Positions 1 to 7,075 of a stretch of DNA of 41,018 bases are shown piece after piece; the first letter of the stretch is position 1, and the number at the start of each line of letters is the position of its first letter. The DNA is taken from positions 1-41,018 of the forward strand of contig OMVL01000008.1 of assembly GCA_900314485.1 (NCBI GenBank), in the 5' to 3' direction. Both the position numbers and the translations under genes were made by a program. The notes under the pieces are model-generated. The model worked only from the letters and a program-made list of their open reading frames with translations, ran no database searches and had not been told where the DNA came from. Origin of the DNA: an uncultured Eubacteriales bacterium. GTDB lineage: Bacteria > Bacillota > Clostridia > Oscillospirales > Oscillospiraceae.

Positions 1-131
1 TTTCCAATTCTGACTTTGGCAGCATCCCGAGCCACTCCGCATATTTAAGTGAGAGTCAGCCGCCTGCGCCAGCAGGTTGCCTTGACCGGGCGGTGGTGGA
101 CTGTTACAATGCCGACTCTGCGAGGGGGCAC
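1..131. other. unassigned left-edge DNA, probably mobile-element debris
   Basis: I see no credible gene here. The nonamer ATTCTGACT occurs at 7-15 and again at 139-147, just inside the broken end of the IS256-type fragment, so the stretch may be the end of a further insertion sequence. The family cannot be named from this fragment. Confidence 0.35.
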
Positions 132-466
132 TCACCTGATTCTGACTCCGTTGCACATTTCCGCCATGCCGGCAACAAGCGCTGCCTCACTTCGGGAGTA
201 GTTTTCAAAGGCCAACGTCTTGAATGGGACATTTCGGTGTCGAGGAACATGAAGTGTGATTCGTCCCAAGCGCGTGTTCAGCTCCCGGTCCCGGCTGCCG
301 TTGCGGCTGTCTGTACGTTCTGTGGACCGCTCATATGGCGCAGCTTTTAGCTGCTCGGCGGATTCAACCTGCATAATCTTATTGAGGCTGGCCTCGAGAA
401 TCTTTTTGAACGCATCCCCGCAATCATTCAAAAGTAGTGATTGAATTTCTTCCTGATTCAGTATAA
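132..466 (-). pseudogene. IS256-family (mutator type) transposase, N-terminal fragment
   Basis: The minus-strand reading frame gives an N-terminal piece of an IS256-type transposase. It contains the family patterns DAFKKILEASLNKIMQ, PYERSTERTDSRNG and LHVPRHR, then RSEAALVAGMAEM. In-frame sequence upstream of the first usable start (TTG at 431) still looks like the family N-terminus (LNQEEIQSLLL), so the 5' end reaches about 466, where it abuts the recombinase. Translation stops after about 100 residues, before any of the DDE catalytic domain, so it cannot be active. The right junction coincides with the point where the recombinase loses its N-terminus, suggesting that the insertion or a later deletion removed that part. 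Confidence 0.8.
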
Positions 467-1027
467 TATATCGTTGATTTGTTTTCGGGACTGAGACAAT
501 CTGAAATTCTCGGATTGCAATGGGACGACGTAGATTTTGATCATGAAGAGTTAATCATCCGGAGGCAGTTGCAGAAGCAGAGAACTCCAGATTATGTTTT
601 TCTGGACGAAACCAAAAACGGAAAAAACCGAACGGTCCCGATTTCATTCAGCGTCATTAAAGTGTTGCGGCAGCAGAAAACACAACAGGCAGAATGGAAG
701 TTAGCTGCAGGAAAGGCATGGAAGAATGATCATAATCTGGTCTTTACCGATGAGATGGGAAACCACCTGAAGCATGACACAGTATATCGTCACTTCAAGC
801 GTTTGGTCAAAAAGATCGGTATGGAAGAAACGAGATTCCACGATCTGAGACACTCCTGCGCCATCATGGCATTACAGGCGGGATGCTCCGTAAAGAGTGT
901 CCAGGAATCTTTAGGCCACTTCTCCTCAGCATTTACCATGGATGTGTACGGTGCTGTCAGCAACACCATGAAGCAGGATACTCGGGACAAAATGGAGCAG
1001 GTCTTTCAGCAGGTCTCGGATCTGTAA
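467..1027 (+). pseudogene. tyrosine recombinase (phage/ICE integrase), catalytic domain only
   Basis: This is the C-terminal catalytic domain of a phage-type tyrosine integrase. The catalytic set is visible: Arg in GLRQSE, Lys in the TKNGKNR beta-hairpin, HDLRHS (His and Arg), LGH and the nucleophile in MDVYG. The SAM-like core-binding and arm-binding N-terminal domains (normally about 170-200 residues) are missing, and the frame is closed by a TAA at 464-466. The possible TTG start at 479 has no good ribosome binding site. The gene points at the 3' end of tRNA-Arg(CCG), the usual layout when an element has inserted into a tRNA 3' end, so the lost element probably lay to the left. A functional protein is unlikely. 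Confidence 0.85.
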
Positions 1028-1105
1028 GGGGTGGAAATTGGGGTGGTAAAAAGCCAGCTTTAATAACTAGGAACAATCTAATCAAGAAATACTTGTAAAC
1101 AGTTA

Positions 1106-1143
1106 AAAACACCTGCGATTTTCAACAATCGCAGGTGTTTTCT
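1106..1143. terminator. bidirectional intrinsic terminator between integrase remnant and tRNA-Arg
   Basis: A 15-bp perfect stem has arms at 1106-1120 and 1127-1141 with a 6-nt loop. It starts in an A-run and ends in a T-run, so it can stop transcripts from either side: the recombinase remnant on plus and the tRNA on minus. Confidence 0.9.
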
Positions 1144-1219
1144 TGGTACGCCCGAAGGGACTCGAACCCCCAGTAACCAGAACCGGAATCTGGTGCCTTA
1201 TCCATTAGACCACGGGCGC
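1144..1219 (-). tRNA. tRNA-Arg (anticodon CCG)
   Basis: The minus strand folds as a complete cloverleaf of 76 nt including an encoded CCA. The acceptor stem GCGCCCG pairs with CGGGCGT (one G-T pair). The anticodon arm CCAGA-TTCCGGT-TCTGG gives anticodon CCG, reading CGG arginine codons. The T arm carries the usual GGTTCGAGTCC pattern. A strong promoter lies upstream and a terminator downstream, so it is probably a single-gene transcript. Its 3' end faces the truncated integrase and is the likely attachment site of the lost element. Confidence 0.95.
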
Positions 1220-1250
1220 AAATTGTACTGCGCACTCAAAGCGCTCAATT

Positions 1251-1279
1251 ATTATACCAACATCGGGCAAAAATGTAAA
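1251..1279 (-). promoter_or_regulatory. promoter of tRNA-Arg(CCG)
   Basis: On the minus strand, TTTACA (1274-1279) and a perfect TATAAT (1251-1256) are 17 bp apart. The start site would be near 1244, about 25 nt before the mature tRNA 5' end. The rest of the gene-free stretch up to 1404 shows nothing I can name. Confidence 0.85.
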
Positions 1280-1404
1280 GAGAGAAGCAAGAGTTTTTTT
1301 CGGAAATGTGCTAAAATGATGTGAGACAAAAAAAGAAGAGAAGTAAACCTCAATGTGGTAAGTGAAGTTGTCAACATTCCTTGACACATTTTCCACACGA
1401 ATGA

Positions 1405-1974
1405 TCAAGCAGCCTTGGCCTGTGCATCCAGATATCTCTGCCTCTTCACCATTGGAGGCAGCCCGCCATTGGCAGAGCAGATTCTCCTGTTGTTCCAGTA
1501 GCTCATGAAGTAGCGCCAGATCAGCGTTTCCAGTTCTGCTATGGTCATCTGTTTCGTGTCATACCTGTCGTAGAGCAATTCTTCCTTCATCCGTGCCCAC
1601 ATCGCCTCACAGCGAGCGTTGTCGTGACATCGTCCACCTGCGCTGTTCATGCTTTGGATGATGTTTCGGCGCTGAAGTTCGTCCCGGTAGAGCTGGCTGG
1701 TATATTGACTGCCCCGGTCGCTGTGGATAATTGCACCGCACATCTGTGGATACGTCTGGCAGGCATTTCTGACGGTCTCTACGCATAGCTTCGCTCTCAT
1801 ATTGTTTGCTATGGAGAGACCGAGAACGCCCAGATCGTAGCAGTCAAAAATGGCAGAAACATACAGTTTTCCGTCTTTTGCCGGGATTTCAGTAATATCT
1901 GTTACGCATTTGGTATAGGGGCGGTCAGCTGTAAAGTCTCGCTTTAGAAGATCGTCTGACGTTCGAGCTTCCCT
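1405..1974 (-). pseudogene. IS3-family (IS150-like) transposase orfB, C-terminal fragment
   Basis: The frame is open from about 1974 to the TGA at 1405-1407 and encodes about 189 residues of the integrase-like catalytic core. It starts with LLKRDFTADRP and VTDITEIP (first catalytic Asp), continues through HSDRGSQYTS (second Asp) and ARCEAMWARMK (catalytic Glu), and ends with WNNRRICSANGGLPP near the C-terminus. The annotatable ATG at 1800 is internal; the N-terminal part of orfB and the whole of orfA are absent. The 5' break at about 1975 abuts the IS1182-type fragment, so one element inserted into or recombined with the other. Confidence 0.85.
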
Positions 1975-1976
1975 TT

Positions 1977-2584
1977 ATGCATGGATGGATCACAACCAGG
2001 GAAGCACATAAGCAGATGTCTCTGTTTGTAAAACCGTCAAACCACGAGACAAGGAAACAGAAGAAGTATCGGACGGATATCAGTCGGCGGGAAAACATGG
2101 CCTATTGCCCAGAGACAGATACCTACACCTGCACACAGGGGAAGGAAATCTGCCCGGTCTATGTGCGGCACAGCAAGTCGGCCGGCGGGTATCCTATTGA
2201 AACGACGATCTATGAGTGCGGTGATTGCAGCGGGTGCCCGCTGAAAGAGAAGTGTATTCGGGCGGGCTCAAGCAGGACGCCGCTGGAAGAGCGGAGCAAG
2301 CGGCTGTACGTGTCAAAATACTTCCAACAGCAGCGGGAGCGGATGGAAGAGAAGATCAATACAGACGAAGGAATCATGCTGAGGGTGAACCGGTCTATCC
2401 AGGCAGAGGTGTCTTTGCGTTTATCAAGGAAGACATGGACTTCCGGCGGTTCATGCTGCGTGGAACGGTCCATGTGGCAGCGGAATGGATGCTGCTGAGC
2501 TTTGCATACAACTTCTGGAAGCTCCACCATAAGATACAAAACGGTCGCTTGGGAGACCATCTGAAAAATCCCAGGACGGCCTGA
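1977..2584 (+). pseudogene. IS1182-family transposase, truncated and frameshifted
   Basis: This is the C-terminal half of an IS1182-type DDE transposase. Family patterns are SRRENMAYCPETDTYTC, the zinc-like YECGDCSGCPLKEKC cluster and, near the end, EDMDFRRFMLRG followed by EWMLLSFAYNFWKL. The N-terminal catalytic part is missing. The frame also breaks near 2405: the first frame reads through RSIQAE and then turns to nonsense, while the next frame continues with VFAFIKEDMDFRRF. A single missing base (GAGGTG where GAG GGT G would be expected) explains this. The element is inactive. Confidence 0.85.
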
Positions 2585-2699
2585 TACCAAAATAATCCAC
2601 ATAAGCGCCAAACGAGAGCGGATTTCATCGCCGCTCTGGTCTTGTGCGCTCTTTTTTAGAAAAATTATCCACAAGTGCCATGATTTAAGTGCAAAATGA

Positions 2700-2748
2700 G
2701 GGGCTGCCTTGCAACGATCCTTAAAATCGTTTTGAGACAGCCCCTTTT
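2700..2748. terminator. terminator-like hairpin, probably derived from an IS1182-type end
   Basis: A long imperfect stem runs from GGGGCTGCCTT (2700 onward) to TTGAGACAGCCCC (ending 2744), followed by TTTT. It sits after the IS1182-type remnant on plus and about 35 nt past the ECF S gene on minus, so it can end both. The GGGGCTGTCTCA motif (minus reading) recurs in the hairpin at 40920-40949. The gene-free stretch 2585-2699 before it holds only another weak inverted repeat. Confidence 0.65.
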
Positions 2749-2778
2749 GATGTCAAAATGCAATTGAATGGCGTTTTC

Positions 2779-3366
2779 TCACTCTTCCAAAGCCAGATTG
2801 CTCTTTTTCAGCGCCTTGACCAGAGCGATGGCCAGCGGCGGGGCGACGGCAATGGCGACGACGGCGTTGAAAATGGAGGCGGGGATCTTGCCGGCAATGG
2901 CGGCAAAACCCAGAGCGGCAGAAGCACCCTCCTCGGCAAAGAGACCGGAGATCAGGAACGTCTTGAAGAAATAGAGGACGTAGTAAGTAATGGCGCCCAG
3001 CACAGTGCTGATCAGGTATTTGGCATAGCTTCTTTTGTAGCTGTCGCTGTCATCCTTCTTGATCAGCTTAGCCGCGGCAATACCGGCCACCAGACCCAGA
3101 GCGCCCTTGGTAAGGAAAGTGATCCAGCTCTCAGCAGCATAGACAGGGTTGGTGAGATCATAGAGGGCGGAGCCCAGACCGGAGGCCAGTCCGCCGATGG
3201 GGCCGAGAATCAGGCCCGCGAGGGCGCAAACGATGTTGGCCAGCGTAAAGGCGGTGGTGCCGCCGATACTGACGGGCAGAATGATGCGGGCGTAGTTGCT
3301 GGCAAAGACCAGCGCGGTCAGCAGACCCAGATAGGCCAGCTTGCGGGTAGAGATTTTTTGTTTCAT
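2779..3366 (-). CDS. ECF transporter S component (substrate-binding membrane subunit)
   Basis: The protein is 195 residues and almost entirely hydrophobic, with about five to six membrane segments and a short charged N-terminus (MKQKISTRK) before the first helix, where S components usually contact the shared EcfT subunit. The pattern LANIVCALAGLILGPIGGLASGLGSALYDL resembles the riboflavin/pyridoxine-like (DUF1393) branch of S components. The substrate, probably a vitamin or precursor, cannot be told from sequence alone. GGAAGG lies 6-7 nt before the ATG. No EcfA or EcfT genes are in the window, which fits group II ECF systems whose energising module is encoded elsewhere. It has its own promoter with a striking palindrome and does not share a transcript with the second S component. 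Confidence 0.8.
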   Translation of the reverse strand: MKQKISTRKLAYLGLLTALVFASNYARIILPVSIGGTTAFTLANIVCALAGLILGPIGGLASGLGSALYDLTNPVYAAESWITFLTKGALGLVAGIAAAKLIKKDDSDSYKRSYAKYLISTVLGAITYYVLYFFKTFLISGLFAEEGASAALGFAAIAGKIPASIFNAVVAIAVAPPLAIALVKALKKSNLALEE

Positions 3367-3411
3367 AAGAATCCTTCCAATCTAGTGGGTTAATTGCCTT
3401 AAGGTGATTCT

Positions 3412-3450
3412 ATTATAGCAAGAACTGGTATTGATTCAAATGCCAGTTCT
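3412..3450 (-). promoter_or_regulatory. promoter of the first ECF S gene with an overlapping 30-bp palindrome
   Basis: Minus strand TATAAT is at 3412-3417, with TTGAAT at 3434-3439 (16-bp spacer). Perfect 8-bp arms AGAACTGG (3421-3428) and CCAGTTCT (3443-3450) flank 14 nt that contain the -35 box. The position is right for a repressor that blocks RNA polymerase. On plus the same repeat is followed by a T-rich run and could be a terminator, but no plus-strand gene needs one. Confidence 0.6.
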
Positions 3451-3454
3451 GTTC

Positions 3455-3629
3455 TTTTTTATAAGGTCAGATTGAGGGGAGAACAGCGGGGATATACCCC
3501 GCCATAAAAAGATCAGATGACCATTCCGCCATTCACTCCGATCACCTGCCCGGTGATAAACCGGGCTTCTTCCGAGCAGAGAAAACGCAGCGTCTCGGCC
3601 ACGTCCTCCGGTCTGCCCAGCGTTTCCAG
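3455..3629. repeat. 175-bp direct repeat, copy A (fabG 3' end plus downstream flank)
   Basis: This aligns without gaps to 4883-5057 at an offset of 1428 bp, with about six or seven mismatches. Similarity stops abruptly at 3629/5057. The copies flank the YwlG-like/ECF S pair. Confidence 0.9.
3513..3629 (-). pseudogene. fabG 3'-end duplicate (last 38 or so codons)
   Basis: The frame encodes the final part of a short-chain dehydrogenase, [16 protein letters not shown] through [14 protein letters not shown], nearly identical to the C-terminus of the intact fabG at 4941-5678. There is no catalytic domain. The frame can be read from an ATG at 3722, but that part lies inside a terminator hairpin and is not related to the family, so no protein is expected. 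Confidence 0.9.
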
Positions 3630-3650
3630 GCGTGGACCAGTTCTGAAATG

Positions 3651-3701
3651 ACAAACGTATCGGCCCGTCTCCCCTGATGGTAGACAGGCCGATACGTTTG
3701 T
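3651..3701. terminator. strong terminator after the YwlG-like gene
   Basis: Perfect 15-bp arms at 3651-3665 (ACAAACGTATCGGCC) and 3687-3701 have a further inner GTCT/AGAC pairing. It begins 1-2 nt after the stop codon of the YwlG-like gene on minus, and has TTTT on the plus side. Confidence 0.85.
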
Positions 3702-3702
3702 T

Positions 3703-4248
3703 TTACAGGAGCGAACGGTCATATACCGCCCGCTCGCCGCCGATGAACTTTGCTCTGGTTCTGGCGGCGTTTACGTGGGCGCAGCCGATCGAATGATGCC
3801 GCAGCCGGACAGGCACCGCCACTTTTTTCAGATGCATTCCGATCAGCGTGTTTCCAATGTCAAGCCCGGCGTCCGCCCGGATCTCCTCTACGGCGACGGG
3901 ATCGGCAAAGGTCTTGTAGGCGGTGGTCCCGAAGGAGCCGCCGGCCTTTGGCTGCGGCACGACGTTGACGACTTCTGAAAAGGGAACCGCAGAGCGCTCT
4001 ACAATAATGGCGCGGTTGAGATGCTCGCAGCACTGCGCTGCCAGATAAATGCCCTGCTCTTTGACGACCTCGTAGATCCCCGCAAAGACCGCCTCCGCCA
4101 CCTGCAGATTGGAATTGCTGCCGATCTTATCCCCGCAGACCTCGCTGGAGGAACAGCCCACCACGAGAATCTGCCCCTTTTTCAGCCCGGCTGCTTCGCA
4201 GATTTCCTCTGCGGCAGCCCTTGCGGACGCTTTGATCTCTTCGTACAT
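3703..4248 (-). CDS. TIGR01440/UPF0340 family protein (YwlG-like, DUF436)
   Basis: The 181-residue protein matches the size and patterns of the UPF0340/YwlG family: [20 protein letters not shown] near residue 30, [15 protein letters not shown] near 75, VPQPKAGGS near 100, and a C-terminal [21 protein letters not shown]. The family fold is known but its biochemical role is not established as far as I know, so none is assigned. GGAGGC precedes the ATG. It lies 24 nt downstream of an ECF S component on the same strand and ends at a strong terminator, so the two form a small operon. This association hints at a link to vitamin or cofactor uptake. The pair is bracketed by a direct repeat of the fabG 3' region. 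Confidence 0.85.
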   Translation of the reverse strand: MYEEIKASARAAAEEICEAAGLKKGQILVVGCSSSEVCGDKIGSNSNLQVAEAVFAGIYEVVKEQGIYLAAQCCEHLNRAIIVERSAVPFSEVVNVVPQPKAGGSFGTTAYKTFADPVAVEEIRADAGLDIGNTLIGMHLKKVAVPVRLRHHSIGCAHVNAARTRAKFIGGERAVYDRSLL

Positions 4249-4272
4249 GACGAACGCCTCCTACTTTTTTCT

Positions 4273-4806
4273 TTATTGCCGACCGGGGAACCATCCGGCC
4301 GGGATCTTTGCCACATCCAGGACGCTGACACAAGCCGTGGCCAGGATGATGGAGACAAAGCCCTGAAGCAAGTTGCCTCCAATGGAGGACGCCGCAGCCA
4401 ATCCCTTTCCCAGAATCAGACTGGCATAGAGAAAATATCCGGCGACCATGATCACCTCCGCCACAACGGCACTGACCAGATAGCGCACCGTCTTCGGCGT
4501 CTGTTTCTTCGTAAAATAAGAAAACAGCAGATAAGCGGCTAGCGCCATAAGGCCTTTGATGAGAAATGTCCCCGGAACATAGTGTGCGTACCCGGCCAGC
4601 AGATCCGCAAGCGCAGAGCCCATTCCAGCGGCAAAAGCGCCGTAAAATCCGCCGAGCAGCCATGCGCTGAGCAGCACGATGGTATCCCCCACATTGACAT
4701 AGCCCCCCGTCACTGGGGTGGGGATACGAATGCTCATAGTCGCAACGCAGGTCAGCGCCGCGAACATTGCCGCCATTACCAGATGTCTGATGGTATGATC
4801 TTTCAT
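4273..4806 (-). CDS. ECF transporter S component, second paralogue
   Basis: This 177-residue hydrophobic protein has about five to six predicted helices. VTGGYVNVGDTIVLLSAWLL and FYGAFAAGMGSALADLLAGY are typical of S components of the DUF1393-like group, with HYVPGTFLIKGLMAL following. It is clearly not a close duplicate of the S component at 2779-3366. GAGGAGTG precedes the ATG. The possible promoter upstream (TATGCT with a poor -35) is weak, and no riboswitch fits in the short leader. It is the first gene of a two-gene unit with the YwlG-like gene. The substrate is unknown; a vitamin is likely from the family. Confidence 0.8.
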   Translation of the reverse strand: MKDHTIRHLVMAAMFAALTCVATMSIRIPTPVTGGYVNVGDTIVLLSAWLLGGFYGAFAAGMGSALADLLAGYAHYVPGTFLIKGLMALAAYLLFSYFTKKQTPKTVRYLVSAVVAEVIMVAGYFLYASLILGKGLAAASSIGGNLLQGFVSIILATACVSVLDVAKIPAGWFPGRQ

Positions 4807-4882
4807 GTCGATTCACTCCTCATTTGGAATTGGCTTACAGCATAGCATCAAACTGCACCTGTTAAAATGTTCAGTTTATAGT

Positions 4883-5057
4883 TTTTTTACAAGGTCAGAT
4901 TGAGGGAAGAACAGCGGGGATATATCCCGCCATAAAAAGATCAGATGACCATTCCGCCATTCACTCCGATCACCTGCCCGGTGATAAACCGGGCTTCTTC
5001 CGAGCAGAGAAAACGCACCGTCTCGGCCACATCCTCCGGTCTGCCCAGTGTTTCCAG
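4883..5057. repeat. 175-bp direct repeat, copy B (3' end of intact fabG)
   Basis: This is the partner of 3455-3629. It includes the last 39 codons of fabG and 58 bp beyond its stop, with a GCGGG-type hairpin that may help end the fabG transcript. Confidence 0.9.
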
Positions 5058-5678
5058 CGGCGTCTCCAGCCGTAAGGCTTCCAGATCCTCCGAAGACAGG
5101 TGCCCGTTCATCTCCGTCTGAATGACCCCGGGGCAGACGCAATTGACCCGGATACCGGAGGGGCCGACCTCTTTCGCCAGCGCCTTGGTAAAGGCAATGA
5201 CCGCCCCTTTGGCGGCAGAGTAGGCCACCTCGCAGGAGCCGCCCACCTGGCCCCACATGGAGGAGATGGTGACGATGTTGCCGGACTTCTGCCGCACAAA
5301 GTAAGGCAGCGCTGCCCTGACGGGGTAAAACACTCCGTCCACATCGGCGGCAAAGAGACTGCGCCACTGGTCGTCAGTCACATCAGTGAGCAGCATTTGT
5401 GGCAGGGCAATGCCGGCGTTACAGACCAGAGCGTCCAGCCCTCCGAAGGCGGCCACGGAGGTCTCGACCAGCGTCTTTGCCTGCTCCGGACGGGAGACGT
5501 CCGCCTGAACGGGCAGGGCGGAGCCTCCGGCGGCATTGATCTGACGGCAGACCGCCAGCGCCTGTTCCTCGCTGCGGAGATAGTTCACGACCACTTGCCA
5601 GCCGTGACGGGCGAAGGAGAGGGCGGCGGCGGCCCCGATGCCCCGGGAGGCGCCGGTGATGAGAACGGACTTGGACAT
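4941..5678 (-). CDS. fabG: 3-oxoacyl-ACP reductase-like short-chain dehydrogenase (FabG type)
   Basis: The 245-residue protein is a classical SDR. It has the NAD(P)-binding TGASRGIGAA near residue 8, DVSRPEQ near 64, NAGIA near 88, the catalytic Ser in ISSMWGQ and the YSAAK pair (Tyr and Lys) near 150, PGVIQTEM near 185 and a C-terminal [12 protein letters not shown]. FabG reduces 3-oxoacyl-ACP in fatty acid elongation, but many SDRs look alike and no other fab gene is nearby, so another oxidoreductase role is possible. The start at 5678 is chosen because GGAGGA lies 7 nt upstream; an in-frame start further up would run into the ilvE terminator. Its 3' end is duplicated at 3455-3629. Confidence 0.8.
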   Translation of the reverse strand: MSKSVLITGASRGIGAAAALSFARHGWQVVVNYLRSEEQALAVCRQINAAGGSALPVQADVSRPEQAKTLVETSVAAFGGLDALVCNAGIALPQMLLTDVTDDQWRSLFAADVDGVFYPVRAALPYFVRQKSGNIVTISSMWGQVGGSCEVAYSAAKGAVIAFTKALAKEVGPSGIRVNCVCPGVIQTEMNGHLSSEDLEALRLETPLETLGRPEDVAETVRFLCSEEARFITGQVIGVNGGMVI

Positions 5679-5689
5679 AATGGGTTCCT

Positions 5690-5733
5690 CCAGAAAAGAA
5701 AATCCCCGGTCACGGGCACTGCCTGTGGCCGGG
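5690..5733 (-). terminator. intrinsic terminator between ilvE and fabG
   Basis: On the minus strand, arms CCCGGCCAC and GTGACCGGG (plus 5725-5733 and 5705-5713) are followed by a T-rich tract that runs up to the fabG ribosome binding site. It should reduce read-through from ilvE into fabG. Confidence 0.65.
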
Positions 5734-5746
5734 AGAATAGAGACAA

Positions 5747-6820
5747 TTAGCCTTGGCAGACGGGGACGATCCAGCCCTTGGTATCCTCCAGTTTGCCCCA
5801 CTGAATGCCTGTGAGGGTGTCATACAGCTTCTGGGTCAGAGGACCGATCTTGCCGTCGGAGATGTAGGCAACCTCGTCCTTCCACTTCAGCTCCTTGACG
5901 GGGGAGACAACGGCAGCGGTGCCGGTGCCCCAGACCTCCTCCAGCTTGCCTTCCTTGGCGGCCTGCATCACGTCGGCAATGGCCAGCTTGCCCTCGATGA
6001 CCTCATAGCCCCAGTCCTTGCACAACTCGATAATGGAGCGGCGGGTGACGCCGGGAAGGACAGTGCCGGTGCAGGCGGCGGTATAGATCTTTCCGTCGAT
6101 CTTGAACATGATGTTCATAGAGCCGACCTCTTCCACGTACTTCTTCTCCACGCCGTCCAGCCAGAGCACCTGAGCGAAGCCCTGCTCCTCGGCCATCTCA
6201 CCGGCCTTGATGGAGGCGGCGTAGTTGCCGCCGCACTTGGTAAAGCCGGTCAGACCGGGAGCGGCACGGATATACTCGTCTTCCACATAGATACGGACGG
6301 GGTTGATGCCCTCAGCGTAGTAGGCGCCGGAGGGAGCGCCGATGATGCAGAAAACATAGTGCTTGGAGGCGTGAACACCCAGACCCACATCGTTTGCGAA
6401 GATAAAGGGGCGAATATAATAGGAAGAGCCGTCCAGATGGGGAACCCAGTCCTTATCCACCTCGACCAGCGTCTTGACGGCCTGCACAAAGTCCTCCACA
6501 GGGATGTTGGGGATGCACAGACGGTCGGCGGAATCATTCATGCGCTTGCCGTTGCAGTCGGGGCGGAACAGCTGGATCTTGTTGTCGGCGGTGCGATAGG
6601 CCTTCAGACCCTCGAAGATCTCCTGGGCGTAGTGGAGCACCACAGTGGCAGGGTCGATCTCAAAGGGCTGATAGGGGACAATGCGGGCGTCATGCCAACC
6701 CTGTCCCTCGGTGTAGTCCATGACGAACATATGGTCAGAGAATGCCTTTGCAAAGCCCAGCTTGCTCTCGTCGGCAGGCTTTTCCTTGGGCGTTTTAGTC
6801 AATTCAATACGAATATCCAT
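5747..6820 (-). CDS. ilvE: branched-chain amino acid aminotransferase
   Basis: This 357-residue fold-type IV PLP enzyme transfers the amino group between glutamate and leucine, isoleucine or valine. The probable PLP lysine is Lys195 in TGFTKCGGNYAAS. Further family patterns are QEIFEGLKAYR near residue 67, SSYYIRPFIFA near 132, EEVGSMNIMF, a C-terminal phosphate-binding GTGTAAVVSPV, and the opening SDHMFVMDYTEGQGW. Length and patterns fit the longer (type 2) IlvE group. AGGAGG lies 8-9 nt before the ATG, and a promoter lies about 90 nt upstream. No T-box or leader-peptide attenuator is evident in the leader. It is apparently a single-gene transcript, since a terminator follows. Confidence 0.93.
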   Translation of the reverse strand: MDIRIELTKTPKEKPADESKLGFAKAFSDHMFVMDYTEGQGWHDARIVPYQPFEIDPATVVLHYAQEIFEGLKAYRTADNKIQLFRPDCNGKRMNDSADRLCIPNIPVEDFVQAVKTLVEVDKDWVPHLDGSSYYIRPFIFANDVGLGVHASKHYVFCIIGAPSGAYYAEGINPVRIYVEDEYIRAAPGLTGFTKCGGNYAASIKAGEMAEEQGFAQVLWLDGVEKKYVEEVGSMNIMFKIDGKIYTAACTGTVLPGVTRRSIIELCKDWGYEVIEGKLAIADVMQAAKEGKLEEVWGTGTAAVVSPVKELKWKDEVAYISDGKIGPLTQKLYDTLTGIQWGKLEDTKGWIVPVCQG

Positions 6821-6904
6821 TTTGGTTGCCTCCTAAATCATATCGTGGCAGGGGAGCGGGCTCTGAGCCGCAGCCAGCCTGTCAGCGTTCCGGATAATGC
6901 ATTT

Positions 6905-6933
6905 ATTATAGCAGTGCCGATAGGGGCTTGCAA
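6905..6933 (-). promoter_or_regulatory. ilvE promoter
   Basis: Minus strand TTGCAA (6928-6933) and TATAAT (6905-6910) have a 17-bp spacer. The start site would be near 6898, giving a leader of about 80 nt. Confidence 0.8.
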
Positions 6934-7006
6934 GGCAGAGAGACCAACTTTTTGGGATTTTTTCGGAAAAAGGGAGAAGCCTGTTGGTAAAAATTTCAAA
7001 TTGATG

Positions 7007-7034
7007 TTGCAATTTGCGGGAAAAGAGACATAAT
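7007..7034 (+). promoter_or_regulatory. promoter of the lipid kinase gene
   Basis: TTGCAA (7007-7012) and CATAAT (7029-7034) have a 16-bp spacer; TAATAT at 7031-7036 with an 18-bp spacer is an alternative. It is divergent from the ilvE promoter. Confidence 0.55.
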
Positions 7035-7075
7035 ATTTGACAGACAACGCAGCAGAGAGTGAGTGTGGGAACGAC

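Noticed and set aside
467-1027. Functional integrase
   Set aside because: All DNA-binding N-terminal domains are missing and the start codon has no ribosome binding site.
3367-3411. Vitamin riboswitch in front of the first ECF S gene
   Set aside because: Only about 45 nt separate the -10 box from the ATG, too little for a known riboswitch; the second S gene has a similarly short leader.
3513-3722. Small protein fusing a novel N-terminus to the fabG C-terminus
   Set aside because: Its N-terminal part lies in a terminator hairpin and its C-terminal part is a duplicated gene end, so it is a chance frame across a junction.
6821-6904. T-box or leader-peptide attenuator for ilvE
   Set aside because: The leader is too short for a T-box, has no run of Leu/Ile/Val codons and no terminator hairpin.
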